Shown: piece after piece, positions 43,266 through 52,351 of the stretch | Layout: every line of letters starts with the position of its first letter | Numbering within the stretch: position 1 is the stretch's first letter | Origin: JAUIJL01 sp965366625 | Lineage (GTDB): Bacteria; Acidobacteriota; Thermoanaerobaculia; Multivoradales; J023 | Reading direction: 5' to 3' | Assembly: GCA_965366625.1 (NCBI GenBank) | Contig: CBDUGP010000029.1 | Coordinates: forward strand, 19,807-83,806 | Length of the DNA: 64,000 bases | Notes under the pieces: model-generated | Seen by the model: the letters and a program-made list of their open reading frames with translations, nothing else | Databases searched by the model: none | What the model was told of the DNA's origin: nothing | Translations under genes and position numbers: made by a program

Positions 43266-43745
43266 ATGAATGAACAGCCAATCGTGTTTATCGTCGACGA
43301 TCAGCCCGGTGAGATTCGCTCACTAGTTCGACGGATCGGGGCCATGCGCTGCGATGTAGAGCTGGCCACCAACGAGATGGAGGCCAAGGCCGGGCTGAAG
43401 CAGGTCAAGGAGCACCCGGACCGATACGTGGCCGGGATTTTCGACATCATGGTCGCGACGGTCGATTTCGAGACTTTGCTCGAAATGGACGACGACGTGG
43501 ATCTCCGAGAGGAGGTTCTTGAACCATCGATCAACACCGGCGTTAGGCTTATCGACTATGCACGGGACGAGCTTGGCTTAGGGGCAGATGTCTTTCCGAT
43601 CGCAGCATTGACCGCCCGAGACGACAGCGACATCGAGCCTCTGCTCAAGGAGCGCGGTGTGCCACTGTATCGGCGGGGCGCTTCGGACGACGCGGAGCAG
43701 TCGATTATGAAGTTCCTGCACGACAATCTCCGCCCCCGAGTCTAA
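43266..43745 (+). CDS. Stand-alone, partly degenerate receiver-domain protein
   Basis: 159 aa; ATG 43266 after GGAG. Receiver features: acidic pair IVDDQ (Asp11, Asp12), phospho-acceptor candidate Asp60 (AGIFDIM), and Thr in IAALTARDD. The conserved Lys of the last strand is replaced (VPLYRRGAS), and there is an insertion (~65-95, DFETLLEMDDDVDLREE) between strand 3 and helix 3. No output domain. It may act by docking, or be phosphorylated inefficiently. Converges on gltX with 11 bp between stops. Confidence 0.85.
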   Translation: MNEQPIVFIVDDQPGEIRSLVRRIGAMRCDVELATNEMEAKAGLKQVKEHPDRYVAGIFDIMVATVDFETLLEMDDDVDLREEVLEPSINTGVRLIDYARDELGLGADVFPIAALTARDDSDIEPLLKERGVPLYRRGASDDAEQSIMKFLHDNLRPRV

Positions 43746-43756
43746 GAACTCCAGAA

Positions 43757-45214
43757 TCACCCTTCCGACGACTCCGGATTCTCGCGTAGGAAGCGGATGA
43801 AATCCGCGAAGCGACGCCGGCCGCGCTCTTGACCGACGGGCACGACGAGGTCGAAGAGCGGCGGGCCCGCTTTGCTGCCGGAGAGGGCGAAGCGGGTGGG
43901 GTGGATGAGCAAGCCCAATTTGATGTCGAGTTCGGCGACTAGGTCTCGCAGGGCCTTGTCGGTGCTTTCGACGGTGTATTCGTCGAGGGCGGCGTAACGG
44001 GCGGCGAGGGTTTCGAGCATTTCGGGCAGCTCGGGTTGTTTGCGGAATTTCTTGGTCTGTTCCAGGTCGTAGTCCAGGCCTTCTTGGAAGTAGTGCTTTA
44101 TGCCTTCCGCCAGTTCCACCAAGTTTTTTGACCGTCCCTGGTGCAACGCGACGACGGTTTGCATCAGCTCCGGGTCGGCGTCGGCTAGGCCGGCTTCTTC
44201 CAGGAACGGTGCCAGGTGCTTCAGGATCTCTTCCAGGGGCGTGCTGGCCATGTATTGGGCGTTGATCCACTTGAGCTTGTCGACGTCGAAGACACCGTGG
44301 GTTTTGCCCAGGCGCTCGGCGGTGAAAGCTTCGATCAGCTCGGCGCGATCCATCACCTCGCGGTCGTCACCGGGGGACCAACCGAGCAGGCACAGGTAGT
44401 TGTAGAGGGCTTGGGGCAGGATGCCCTGGGCGCGAAATTCTTCCACCGAGGTGGCGCCGGTGCGTTTGGACAGGCGTTTTTTGTCAGGGCCGAGGATCAA
44501 GGGCAGGTGGCCGAAAGCGGGCAGCTCGGCGCCGAGGGCGCGAAAGAGGCCGATGTGTTTTGGAGTATTCGACAGATGATCCTCACCGCGGATCACATGG
44601 GTGACTCCCATGCTGATGTCGTCGCAGACCACGGATAGATGGTAGGTGGGGGTGCCGTCGGACCGCAGGATGATGAAGTCGTCGAGGGATTCCTCGGGAA
44701 AGGCCACGTCGCCGCGCACGATGTCTTTGACCACGATCGCTTCGTCGGGCATGCGGAAGCGCACCACATAAGGCTCGCCGGCTTCTCGTCGCCGTTCGAC
44801 CTCGTCTCGCGACGGCGGCTCGAAGGCGGTTTTGTAGCGATAGGAGTCGCCCCGTCCGAGAATTTCTTTGCGTTTGTTGTCGAGTTCTTCGGCGGTGCGG
44901 AAGCAGTGGTAGGCCTTGCCCTCGGCCAACAGCTGTTCGGCGGCGGCGGTGTGGTCCTTGAGGTTGGCGCTCTGTAAGAACGGACCCTCGTCGATTTCGA
45001 TGCCGAGCCAGGCCAGGGCATCGATGATCTGACGGGTCATGGCATCGTCGGAGCGTTCCTTGTCGGTATCTTCGATGCGCAGAAGGTGGGCTCCACCCAA
45101 GCTCTTGCGCAGCAGCTCGTTGTAGATCGCGGTGCGCGCACCGCCGACGTGGAGGAATCCGGTAGGGGAGGGGGCAAAACGCACACGGACGGGACCGGTC
45201 AATTGGCTAGCCAT
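43757..45214 (-). CDS. gltX: Glutamyl-tRNA synthetase
   Basis: Charges tRNA-Glu (or tRNA-Glx). Class I signatures: PSPTGFLHVGGART (HIGH variant HVGG, residues 22-25) and KKRLSKRTG (KMSKS-type). IEDTDKERS, HLSVVCDDISMGVTHVIRGEDHLSNTPKH and the helical anticodon-binding C-terminus are all present. 485 aa is the expected length. ATG with GAGGA upstream. It is the clearest chromosomal housekeeping gene in the window. Whether it is discriminating or not cannot be decided here. Confidence 0.97.
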   Translation of the reverse strand: MASQLTGPVRVRFAPSPTGFLHVGGARTAIYNELLRKSLGGAHLLRIEDTDKERSDDAMTRQIIDALAWLGIEIDEGPFLQSANLKDHTAAAEQLLAEGKAYHCFRTAEELDNKRKEILGRGDSYRYKTAFEPPSRDEVERRREAGEPYVVRFRMPDEAIVVKDIVRGDVAFPEESLDDFIILRSDGTPTYHLSVVCDDISMGVTHVIRGEDHLSNTPKHIGLFRALGAELPAFGHLPLILGPDKKRLSKRTGATSVEEFRAQGILPQALYNYLCLLGWSPGDDREVMDRAELIEAFTAERLGKTHGVFDVDKLKWINAQYMASTPLEEILKHLAPFLEEAGLADADPELMQTVVALHQGRSKNLVELAEGIKHYFQEGLDYDLEQTKKFRKQPELPEMLETLAARYAALDEYTVESTDKALRDLVAELDIKLGLLIHPTRFALSGSKAGPPLFDLVVPVGQERGRRRFADFIRFLRENPESSEG

Positions 45215-45305
45215 GGTGTCCTCAAGGGGTTAGAGCCCGGGTCGAGCGGGCCTGAAAAATTCGTGCGAAACGTAACACGGTGCCGAGGGTGGCTCAACAG
45301 CCCGA

Positions 45306-45472
45306 GGCTGCGGCTACAAGATTGGGTAGGGGCGTGGCTTGCCCCCGCCCGCTTCTTCCAAGGAGGCGGACGGGAGGGCGCAAGGCCCTCCCCTACATTT
45401 AAGACTCAATTTTATCGCCGGCTGCGGCTACAAGATTGGGTAGGGGCGTGGCTTGCCCCCGCCCGCTTCTTC
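45306..45472. repeat. Two 53-bp direct repeats with internal hairpin (GTAGGG...CTTGCCCCC family)
   Basis: A 53-bp unit (GGCTGCGGCTACAAGATTGG ... CGCTTCTTC as ends) occurs at 45306-45358 and identically at 45420-45472, 114 bp apart. Between them CGGGAGGGCGCAAGGCCCTC CCCTAC forms the inverse arm of GTAGGGGCGTGGCTTGCCCC. The second copy touches the stop of the M61 peptidase gene. Related to 20486-20568. Confidence 0.9.
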
Positions 45473-47407
45473 TCAAGACGGACCTTCGAGCCAAGCGGAG
45501 CGTCGACGTTTGGCTCGCGAGCCGGCCTCGGGGTCGACTTCGAGTTCCCAGCTGTCCTCGGGCGCTTTGCCGAAAGTCACCGGCAGCTGCATGAGCCGGT
45601 CGCGACGGGAAATCCACAGATGGGTCTCGGTGCCCGGGGGATAGTGCTCCAACCGATCGGACCAGCCTTCGGCGTCGACCCGATAGTCACCGATCGCCAA
45701 AATCTCATCGTCGACGTTGAGCCCGGCCTGCCAGGCGGGAGTGTCCCGCGGTACCAGGTTGATGATCGCTCGGCCTTCCTGCGCTTCGAGGCTCAAACCG
45801 AGCCAGCCGGCTTCGGTGGGCTCGTCGTCCTCGCCGGCGTCTTCATTCTGCTCCTTTTTCGCCAAGCGTAGACCGTAGTATTCGAGCGCCGGGGCGTAGT
45901 CGAGTTCTTCGGTGCCGTCGACGTATCGGTCGAAAAAATCATCCATGGGCTCGCCGATCACTTCAGCGGTGATTCGACGGAACTCTTCAGGCGTAAAACC
46001 TCGGTCGCCGGAGTAGGCGGCATAGGCAGCCTGCATCACTTGATCGAGGCTTTTCTGGTCGGCGGTTCGCGAGCGGATTTCGGCGTCGAGCAAAAAGCCG
46101 ACCACCTGTCCTTTTGAATAATAGCTGACCGCCGTATTGCTCGAATTCTCGTCCGGACGATAACCCTTGATCCAAGCGTCGAAAGAGGACTCCGCCACCG
46201 AGCGCACCTTTCGTCCGGCAGGCTTCTGAGTATTTTCGATCGCCGACGACAACGTCTTGAGAAAATGTTTGTCGTTGTAAAGGCCGGCGCGGCGCAAGAG
46301 CAAGGGGCCGTAGTAGGAGGTCAGACCCTCGGCGATCCACAGGCTGCGGGTGTAGGCCTCCTGCTCGTAGTCGAAGGGACCCAAGGTTTTGGGGCGCAAG
46401 CGTTTGACGTTCCATGTATGGAAAAACTCATGGCTCACCAGCCCCAACCAGCGCCGATAACCTTTTTCCGTGCCGCTGCGGAAACGGCCGCTGAGCATCA
46501 GGGTGGAAGCGGAATGCTCCAAGCCACCGCCCGCTTCGGTGATCACATTGAGAAAGAGATAGCGAGGGTAAGGAATGTCGCCCCAAAAGCGGGTTTGCTC
46601 CAGGGCCAGACGGGCGACATCCTCGGCCGCTCGTTCATTGTCCCAACGGCTGTAGTCCCCCGCTTGCACCAGCTCGTGGGGCACGCCGTCAATTTCGAAA
46701 CCATGACGCGACAATCTGCCGGCGACGATCGGGCTGTCGACCAAAACGTCGAAATTGGGCGAGAAGTAGCGATTCGGCCCCAGGGATTCCAAGGCGGTGG
46801 CACTGCCGGACCAAGTGTCCGGCAAGCTCAGACGCACCTCGTGGGAGAGGGCCTCGCCGTCCATCGGAATGATGAAGGTTGGAGCCCCGTTCAGCATGGC
46901 GATCTCGGCGTCGACGAAATTGGTGCGCACGCTCATTTCCCGGGCATACACGCGATAACGCACAATCACCCGGTCGATCTTGTCGGGGGTGCCCACCCGC
47001 CATCGATTTTTGGCGGTTTTTGTAACGTCGAGCACCTGGCCTTGGGAATCGACAGCGCCCAAACCTTCAACATGCCGTGAATATTCACGAATCAAATAGG
47101 AGCCGGGCGTCCACGTCGCCATCTTCAGCTCGAGGGACGGCGCTTCCGGATCGACCGGGTAAGACCCTTCGACATCGATCAGGTGGCGCGCTGCGTCGTC
47201 AAAGCTGAGGTTAAAAACAATATCTGCCTGCGTCGCCGGATCGGTTTGGGGGTGTGCAGCGGGTGGTTTCTGGGCAGCGGGTGTCGGCACAGAACTCTCA
47301 GGGGTCGAGGGCTCACAGCCCACCAAGCAGAGAGTCGAAAGGGCTGTCGCCAACAGCATGGAGACAGGCCCACAAGATGAGGTAGCGCGAAAGGGATTCG
47401 AGATCAC
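45473..47407 (-). CDS. M61-family (glycyl aminopeptidase) lipoprotein with PDZ domain
   Basis: Start taken at GTG 47407, six bases after GGAG; an ATG two codons upstream has no spacing. Lipoprotein signal LLATALSTLCLVGC. Residues ~60-230 form the N-terminal beta domain. The zinc site is HEFFHTWNVKRLRP with the third ligand in LWIAEGLTSYY, all diagnostic of M61 gluzincins. A PDZ domain follows near the C-terminus (GLSLEAQEGRAIINLVPRDTPAWQAGLNVDDEILAIG). M61 enzymes release N-terminal Gly/Ala; location here is periplasmic or outer-membrane. Divergent from the 48-kb cluster across 0.5 kb of repeats. Confidence 0.93.
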   Translation of the reverse strand: MISNPFRATSSCGPVSMLLATALSTLCLVGCEPSTPESSVPTPAAQKPPAAHPQTDPATQADIVFNLSFDDAARHLIDVEGSYPVDPEAPSLELKMATWTPGSYLIREYSRHVEGLGAVDSQGQVLDVTKTAKNRWRVGTPDKIDRVIVRYRVYAREMSVRTNFVDAEIAMLNGAPTFIIPMDGEALSHEVRLSLPDTWSGSATALESLGPNRYFSPNFDVLVDSPIVAGRLSRHGFEIDGVPHELVQAGDYSRWDNERAAEDVARLALEQTRFWGDIPYPRYLFLNVITEAGGGLEHSASTLMLSGRFRSGTEKGYRRWLGLVSHEFFHTWNVKRLRPKTLGPFDYEQEAYTRSLWIAEGLTSYYGPLLLRRAGLYNDKHFLKTLSSAIENTQKPAGRKVRSVAESSFDAWIKGYRPDENSSNTAVSYYSKGQVVGFLLDAEIRSRTADQKSLDQVMQAAYAAYSGDRGFTPEEFRRITAEVIGEPMDDFFDRYVDGTEELDYAPALEYYGLRLAKKEQNEDAGEDDEPTEAGWLGLSLEAQEGRAIINLVPRDTPAWQAGLNVDDEILAIGDYRVDAEGWSDRLEHYPPGTETHLWISRRDRLMQLPVTFGKAPEDSWELEVDPEAGSRAKRRRSAWLEGPS

Positions 47408-47488
47408 GGGCATCTCCAAGCAATGGGGGTGAATCGAGAGGATGGGGGATCGAATTTCCCGGGGAAGGCACGATAGCAGATCCTTGCC

Positions 47489-47768
47489 TGGCCAGCCGCA
47501 CCTGGCCGTCCGCACCTGGCCGTCCGCACCTGGCCGGCCGCACCTGGCCGTCCACGCCTGGCCGGCCCCGCCTGGCCGGCCGCACCACGGAATAAATTCC
47601 GAGGCTACTCATGCCTCGCCCCTTCGGGGCAGCCCGGAAGCTGAAATGCAGGGCCGTCCCGTAGGGACAAGGCTTATGTAGCCTCGGGCTTCAGCCCGTG
47701 GATCGGTAGCCCGTGGATCGGTAGCCCGTGGATCGGTAGCCCGTGGATCGGTAGCCCGTTGGATCGGT
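47489..47768. repeat. Compound repeat region: 14-bp x7 array, hairpin element, 15-bp x5 array
   Basis: Seven 14-bp units TGGCCGTCCGCACC (variants) at 47489-47586. Then the dispersed element CACGGAATAAATTCCGAGGC at 47584, with CCCCTTCGGGG, AGCCCGGAA, ATGCAGGGC and GTCCCGTAGGGACAAG, matching 26609-26700. Then five units AGCCCGTGGATCGGT (47693-47768, last one 16 bp). The order element-then-tandem-array is the same as at 26609-26779. Confidence 0.9.
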
Positions 47769-47941
47769 AGCCCGGGGCGCCGAAGCCAGATAAGATCGTT
47801 CAAAGTCTTTGTCTTAAAAGCCCTTGTCCTAGACGCGGTCGCGAGAAATGTCCGTCGCCTGGGTGATTGTGAAACGAGTTCGCGCTGTATCTCACTAACG
47901 GAGGCTTGTGCCTTGAATTGTGCCCATAGCTTTCCGAGGGG

Positions 47942-48028
47942 ATGTCGATGACGAGACCTGCCGACGCAGACGCCACCACAGTTTCTGAAAGGCCCTTGGG
48001 CTCAAGGGTCCTAGAGAATGGTTACTGA
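47942..48028 (+). CDS. Possible 28-aa leader peptide overlapping the first NTPase gene
   Basis: ATG 47942 (or 47948) follows CCGAGGGG and runs MSMTRPADADATTVSERP to a TGA at 48026-48028, ending 11 bases inside the next gene (ATG 48018) in another frame. This arrangement would couple translation of the NTPase gene to it. Short length and no homology make it tentative. Confidence 0.3.
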   Translation: MSMTRPADADATTVSERPLGSRVLENGY

Positions 48029-49103
48029 GAACCAACAGCGAGCCCTCAAGGTGCTCTTGGTGCCCAGGCTGGGCTCAAATCCTTCGAGCGCGGTGGTGGA
48101 GCCCTTCGTCGGCGCGGAGCTGTCCCTGCGTCTGCCCGTGTCCACGGCGGTGATTCAAGTCGCCGAGTGGGTTATTGACCAAACCTTGAGCCAAGACCAA
48201 CCGACCCTGTTGATCAAGTTGATCCGTCGCCTCGACGACGGCAGCGCACGGGTCGCGTCTTTGGTGGATTTGGCCGACGAGCTGGAGGCGGATCCCAGCT
48301 GTTGGCAGGCGCCGAGCACGACAGTCGATTGGTCACTCGACGGCGACCCCCTCCAGGTGATCGACGGTCGCCCATTCGTTGATCGATCGGCTTTTCGTCA
48401 ATTGATTCCCCGCCTGGGTTCCTCGGATCCCACACCCTCTTGCACCGTGGTGTTGGGCGACGACGGACACGGCAAGACCTATTTGACCGAGTTTTGCAAA
48501 GGTCTGGCGAGCCATTGGGAGCGCAAGCAACCCAACCTGCTGCGGGTGGGGTTCAGCCAATGCCCCACCAGCACCCTCTCAGACCTCACCCCCGACCTGC
48601 TGGCCATCGACTTGGCCACCGGGCTCGACGCGGATTTCGCGTTGATGCCCCGTCCCCACGAGGACGAGCATCGCTATGCCCGCAACCTAGCGACCTGGAT
48701 TCTAGAAACCACTCCCCAAGGCGCTTTGCCGGCCCTAGCGATTTTCGACGGCTTCGGCCGAGCCGGGGTGCCGTCGTCGGTGCTGACCTTCATCGAAGAG
48801 TTGGTCGCCGGAGTCCAAGAGGATGCGGACACCTTCTCCCGCCTGCGCATCATGCTCTTGGGGTACGACCAAGGGCGCCTGGAAAAGAAAGAACTCGAAT
48901 TCGAAACCTGTGTGCTCGAGCACGTGGGCAGCGGCCACATCGATCGTTGGTTCCGCAAGCGTTTTCCGGGGCAACCCTCATACCGCTACGAAGAGACCGT
49001 GGAGATGATCGCCGACCGGCTTCCGGCGGACGGATCCCTGCGCATGCGACGTCTATGCGCCTTGATGCAAGCCGCCGGCGCCGGTTTTAGGGAGCTCGGC
49101 TGA
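48018..49103 (+). CDS. P-loop NTPase with effector-associated-type N-terminal domain (conflict operon gene 1)
   Basis: 361 aa. Residues ~1-100 are a compact helical domain (VSTAVIQVAEWVIDQTLSQD, LLIKLIRRL, ASLVDLADELEADPSCW) with the style of effector-associated death-like adaptor domains. Then a P-loop NTPase core: Walker A VLGDDGHGKTYL (Lys153), Walker B ALAIFDGFG (Asp244), then RLRIMLLGYDQ as the following strand. The core is short, with no clear arginine finger and no sensing repeats, so it may be a reduced or inactive STAND-like protein. The stop overlaps the next start (TGATG). No good ribosome site at ATG 48018, consistent with coupling to the small upstream ORF. Likely signal adaptor of the operon. 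Confidence 0.75.
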   Translation: MVTENQQRALKVLLVPRLGSNPSSAVVEPFVGAELSLRLPVSTAVIQVAEWVIDQTLSQDQPTLLIKLIRRLDDGSARVASLVDLADELEADPSCWQAPSTTVDWSLDGDPLQVIDGRPFVDRSAFRQLIPRLGSSDPTPSCTVVLGDDGHGKTYLTEFCKGLASHWERKQPNLLRVGFSQCPTSTLSDLTPDLLAIDLATGLDADFALMPRPHEDEHRYARNLATWILETTPQGALPALAIFDGFGRAGVPSSVLTFIEELVAGVQEDADTFSRLRIMLLGYDQGRLEKKELEFETCVLEHVGSGHIDRWFRKRFPGQPSYRYEETVEMIADRLPADGSLRMRRLCALMQAAGAGFRELG

Positions 49104-52100
49104 TGCAAAGCACGACCCGTCGAGTGCTGTCATTGATTCTGCTGTTGTTCAAAGACGGCGACGAGCTGCACCGTTTCGCCCGGGCGAGCTTCGGCAGCAG
49201 CACGGTGCTCAAAACCGACAGTGAGGGGTCCTTCGCCGAGCAAGCCGAGCAGTGGTTGGACCAATTGGAGTCCTATGGGCTGATCGACGAGAAACTCTTC
49301 GACGCCCTGCAACGCAGAAATCCCGAGCATGGGGCGTTGATCGAAGAGATTCGGTCCGAAGTCTTGGGGTCCGAAGTGTTGGGGTCCGATGACGACACCT
49401 CCGAGAGCGCCTCCCACGAAACGCCTGCGTACGAAACGCCGTTGCCAACCAGCTCGTCGGGCCGCATGTCCGCGGAAGAGCTGCTGGAATACGATCTCAA
49501 AGGGGGTCTTGGTCTAGAGCTTGAGGACGCCGAAGACGACCTCGAAGAAGACGAGATCGAATACGAGGCTTACGAAGTGCTCGCCGAAGAAGAATCGGAG
49601 CCGCCAAAACCCTCCGCGCCGTCCAAGCCGGTAGCGAAACCGGCTACGGCAGGCAAAGACGCCGGCGGGCGTCAATCCTGGCGCTCCCACATGGCCGACC
49701 TCCTAGGTTCCGTGTCCCTGGACCGGCTCGAGCTGCCGACTCCTTGGTTGGAAGCCGCCGCCGTCTTACCGAGCTTCGACCCCATGGCCCTGCAGGCGGT
49801 CGACGACGAGGCGACTCCACCCCGAGATCTGCTGGAACGAATGGCGTCCGTCTGCGAGACCCTGGCCGACGGATCCATGGTGCTCCAGCTGCGACAGCGC
49901 CAAGACGCCATCGCGCGCCTGTGGCAAGAGGGTCGCTTGATCGACGCCCTCGACGCCAATCCACAGGCCGATTCCGTACACGGCTTTTGGTTGCGCCGAG
50001 CGGTGGAGCACGGCCGGGTGGATAGCCTTGAGCTGAAGACCCTCAAAGACCTGCAAGCCGTGCAGCAGCTCACCGAGTGGCTGGCCCGGAGCGACTTCCA
50101 GCCCTTTGATCGCGACCGCGTGGCCTCGGTGCTCGAACGCTATCGTCGAGTGGAGCCCCTGCGTCGACTGTTGGGCAAACATTTCCGCGGCCGCGAGGAC
50201 GAAATCAAAACCCTGCGAAAACATCTGGATCCGGACGAGCCCACCCCGAGTCCGACCCTGGTGCTTTGGGGCGTGGGCGGTGTCGGCAAGTCGACGCTAC
50301 TGGGCAAGGTCCTGCTCGATTTGGAACAAGTCGGCGAGCCGTGGGTCTATCTCGACTTCGACCATCCGGAAGTGGATCCCCTCGATCCCCGTCGGCTGGT
50401 GGAGCTGCTGGCCCGCCAGCTCGGCCAATTCTTCGCCAGCGCGCCGGTGGCCGAGGCGTTTCTGGCGGTCGAATTCGCCGCCGCCGAGGACGATTCCCTG
50501 CGATTCGACGCAGAAGTCGATGAGCACACGGATCTCGATCATCTGCTGCGAGTGGTCGACCAAGGCTTGCAACGCCTACCGCGCCGGCCGGCTCTCTCGG
50601 TGGTTTTCGACACCTTCGAACAAGTCCAGGTGCGAGGACGCCACGCGGTGGCCACGGTTCGCGGCCTGCTCGACACCGTGGCCGAAGCCATGCCCTACGC
50701 CCGAATCGTCGTCTCCGGCCGAGCGAGGGTGGCCGATTGGCCAGACGTCCAGGAGCTCCAGCTCGAAGATCTCGACGATGTCGGCGCCGACCAAGTGTTG
50801 CGCGCCTTCGGCATCGACGACGCGGAGCTACGTTCCAAAGTCTTGCAGCGGGTCGGCAACAGCCCCCTCAGCCTGCGCCTGGCGGCGGATGCTCTAAAGT
50901 CCGATCAATTGGACGCAGACGATTTGGAAGCCATGGTCACCGAGGCGCGGCGCTTCGAGATGCAAGGGCAGCTCTACACCCGAATCCTCGGCCACATCCG
51001 CGATGCCGAGATCCGGCGCCTCTCCCATCCCGGCCTGATCGTGCGCCGGGTCACCGTCGGTGTGATCCGTGAGGTGCTCGCCGACCTATGCGAGATCGAT
51101 CCCGACACCGCACCGGCGGTATTTGAGCGCCTGCCCAATCACGTCGCGCTCTTCGAGCCCGATCAAGCCGCGGACTCGGAAGGCTCGGCCTTGCGCCATC
51201 GGCAGGACGTGCGCGAGATCATGTTGCGTTTGATGGTCGAGGATCCCTCGTGGCAAGACCGTCTGCGGGAAATCCACGACCGAGCGATCGAGCACTACTC
51301 CGGCCGCACCGATTGGGTGGGCCGGGCGGAGCTGGTGTACCACCGCTTGATGCGCGACGACGATCCCGCCCTGCTCGATGCCTTGTGGGCTTCGGATCTG
51401 GTGGATCCCCTAGCCCGCTGCTGGGAAGAGCCTTTGCCCGAGCGGGCGCGTGCCTGGTTGGGGCCGCGCATCGGCCGCACCCATGGGGAATTGGACTCCT
51501 GGCGGATCGAGGATTGGGAAGTATCCGCCGCCCGGGAAGCCGAAGCCCACCTGCAAACCGGCGACTCCGAAGGGGCCTTGCGCCTGCTGTCGAAGCGTCC
51601 GGAACGTAGTGTCGGCAGCGCCCTCTACCGCCTCGAAGCGCGCGCTTTGGCGGAGCTGGGACGGTGGCCGGAGGTGTCGGTGGTGGTCGAGAAGGCTTTG
51701 TCGGAAGGGGTCGAGCATTTTGGCCTGGGCCGATTCCTAGAACTCCAGCTGCTGGCCGGGCGAGCGGCGAAAGAGCAGGGGCAGTTGGAGAAGGCTCTGG
51801 CCCACGCCCACCGAGCCCAGAAAATCGCCGCCGAATCCCAAGATATCGCCGGGCAATTCCGAGCCTTGGAGCTGCGGATTCTGAGTGGCGATCCCGAAGC
51901 GGCGGACCAGCTGGAGAAACTCTTCCTCAAAACCAAAGATGCCAGGCTGCGCGATCACTCGGAGCTCAGCCACCGTGTGCTGGAGCACCTGCGCCCCCAT
52001 TCCACCGCCTTGTTGCGCAAGGTGGCGTCGGTATTCGGCAACCGGGCCGAGCAAAACGTCATCCGCCAGGACGCCTTCCAGCTCGAAGACCTGCTCTTGC

Positions 52101-52351
52101 GGGTCGAAAAGACTGAAAAAGGCAAAGAAGAACTCTCCAAGCTGGCGGTCAATGTCGGGCTGTCCGAGCAGAATTTTCGAGTTCGCGATCTCGCCAATCA
52201 GTCGATTCGATTCAGCAAGCTGGGAGACGCCATGGTGACCGTGCTCGACAACGTGGGGAACGACGCCGGGGTCCGCGAAGCCGCCCAAGAGATGTTGCGA
52301 GGTTACGATAGCAAGGGCCCGACCAAGGGCAGAAATAAAGGGGAATTCTGA
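49103..52351 (+). CDS. Large STAND-type NTPase with N-terminal adaptor and helical repeats (conflict operon gene 2)
   Basis: 1082 aa. Residues ~1-90 (LILLLFKDGDELHRFARASFG; QLESYGLIDEKLFDALQRRNPEH) match the pattern of bacterial effector-associated domains. Residues ~90-190 are an acidic, disordered linker with a 15-bp in-frame duplication (49353-49382). The NTPase has Walker A LWGVGGVGKSTLL (Lys396), Walker B LSVVFDTFE (Asp503), VVSGRAR as the next strand, and NSPLSLRLAA like the GxP motif of STAND ATPases. A winged-helix-like region (~630-720) and TPR-like repeats (~800-1030) follow. STAND proteins oligomerise when the repeat region binds a trigger and then activate effectors through the N-terminal domain. 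Start overlaps the upstream stop; TGATG also joins it to the protease gene. Confidence 0.88.
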   Translation: MQSTTRRVLSLILLLFKDGDELHRFARASFGSSTVLKTDSEGSFAEQAEQWLDQLESYGLIDEKLFDALQRRNPEHGALIEEIRSEVLGSEVLGSDDDTSESASHETPAYETPLPTSSSGRMSAEELLEYDLKGGLGLELEDAEDDLEEDEIEYEAYEVLAEEESEPPKPSAPSKPVAKPATAGKDAGGRQSWRSHMADLLGSVSLDRLELPTPWLEAAAVLPSFDPMALQAVDDEATPPRDLLERMASVCETLADGSMVLQLRQRQDAIARLWQEGRLIDALDANPQADSVHGFWLRRAVEHGRVDSLELKTLKDLQAVQQLTEWLARSDFQPFDRDRVASVLERYRRVEPLRRLLGKHFRGREDEIKTLRKHLDPDEPTPSPTLVLWGVGGVGKSTLLGKVLLDLEQVGEPWVYLDFDHPEVDPLDPRRLVELLARQLGQFFASAPVAEAFLAVEFAAAEDDSLRFDAEVDEHTDLDHLLRVVDQGLQRLPRRPALSVVFDTFEQVQVRGRHAVATVRGLLDTVAEAMPYARIVVSGRARVADWPDVQELQLEDLDDVGADQVLRAFGIDDAELRSKVLQRVGNSPLSLRLAADALKSDQLDADDLEAMVTEARRFEMQGQLYTRILGHIRDAEIRRLSHPGLIVRRVTVGVIREVLADLCEIDPDTAPAVFERLPNHVALFEPDQAADSEGSALRHRQDVREIMLRLMVEDPSWQDRLREIHDRAIEHYSGRTDWVGRAELVYHRLMRDDDPALLDALWASDLVDPLARCWEEPLPERARAWLGPRIGRTHGELDSWRIEDWEVSAAREAEAHLQTGDSEGALRLLSKRPERSVGSALYRLEARALAELGRWPEVSVVVEKALSEGVEHFGLGRFLELQLLAGRAAKEQGQLEKALAHAHRAQKIAAESQDIAGQFRALELRILSGDPEAADQLEKLFLKTKDARLRDHSELSHRVLEHLRPHSTALLRKVASVFGNRAEQNVIRQDAFQLEDLLLRVEKTEKGKEELSKLAVNVGLSEQNFRVRDLANQSIRFSKLGDAMVTVLDNVGNDAGVREAAQEMLRGYDSKGPTKGRNKGEF

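Noticed and set aside
44100..44638. Plus-strand frames opposite gltX
   Set aside because: Antisense shadows of a well-conserved housekeeping gene.
47489..47768. Possible CRISPR or coding repeats
   Set aside because: Units are 14-15 bp, directly adjacent, with no spacers; open frames across them lack ribosome sites.
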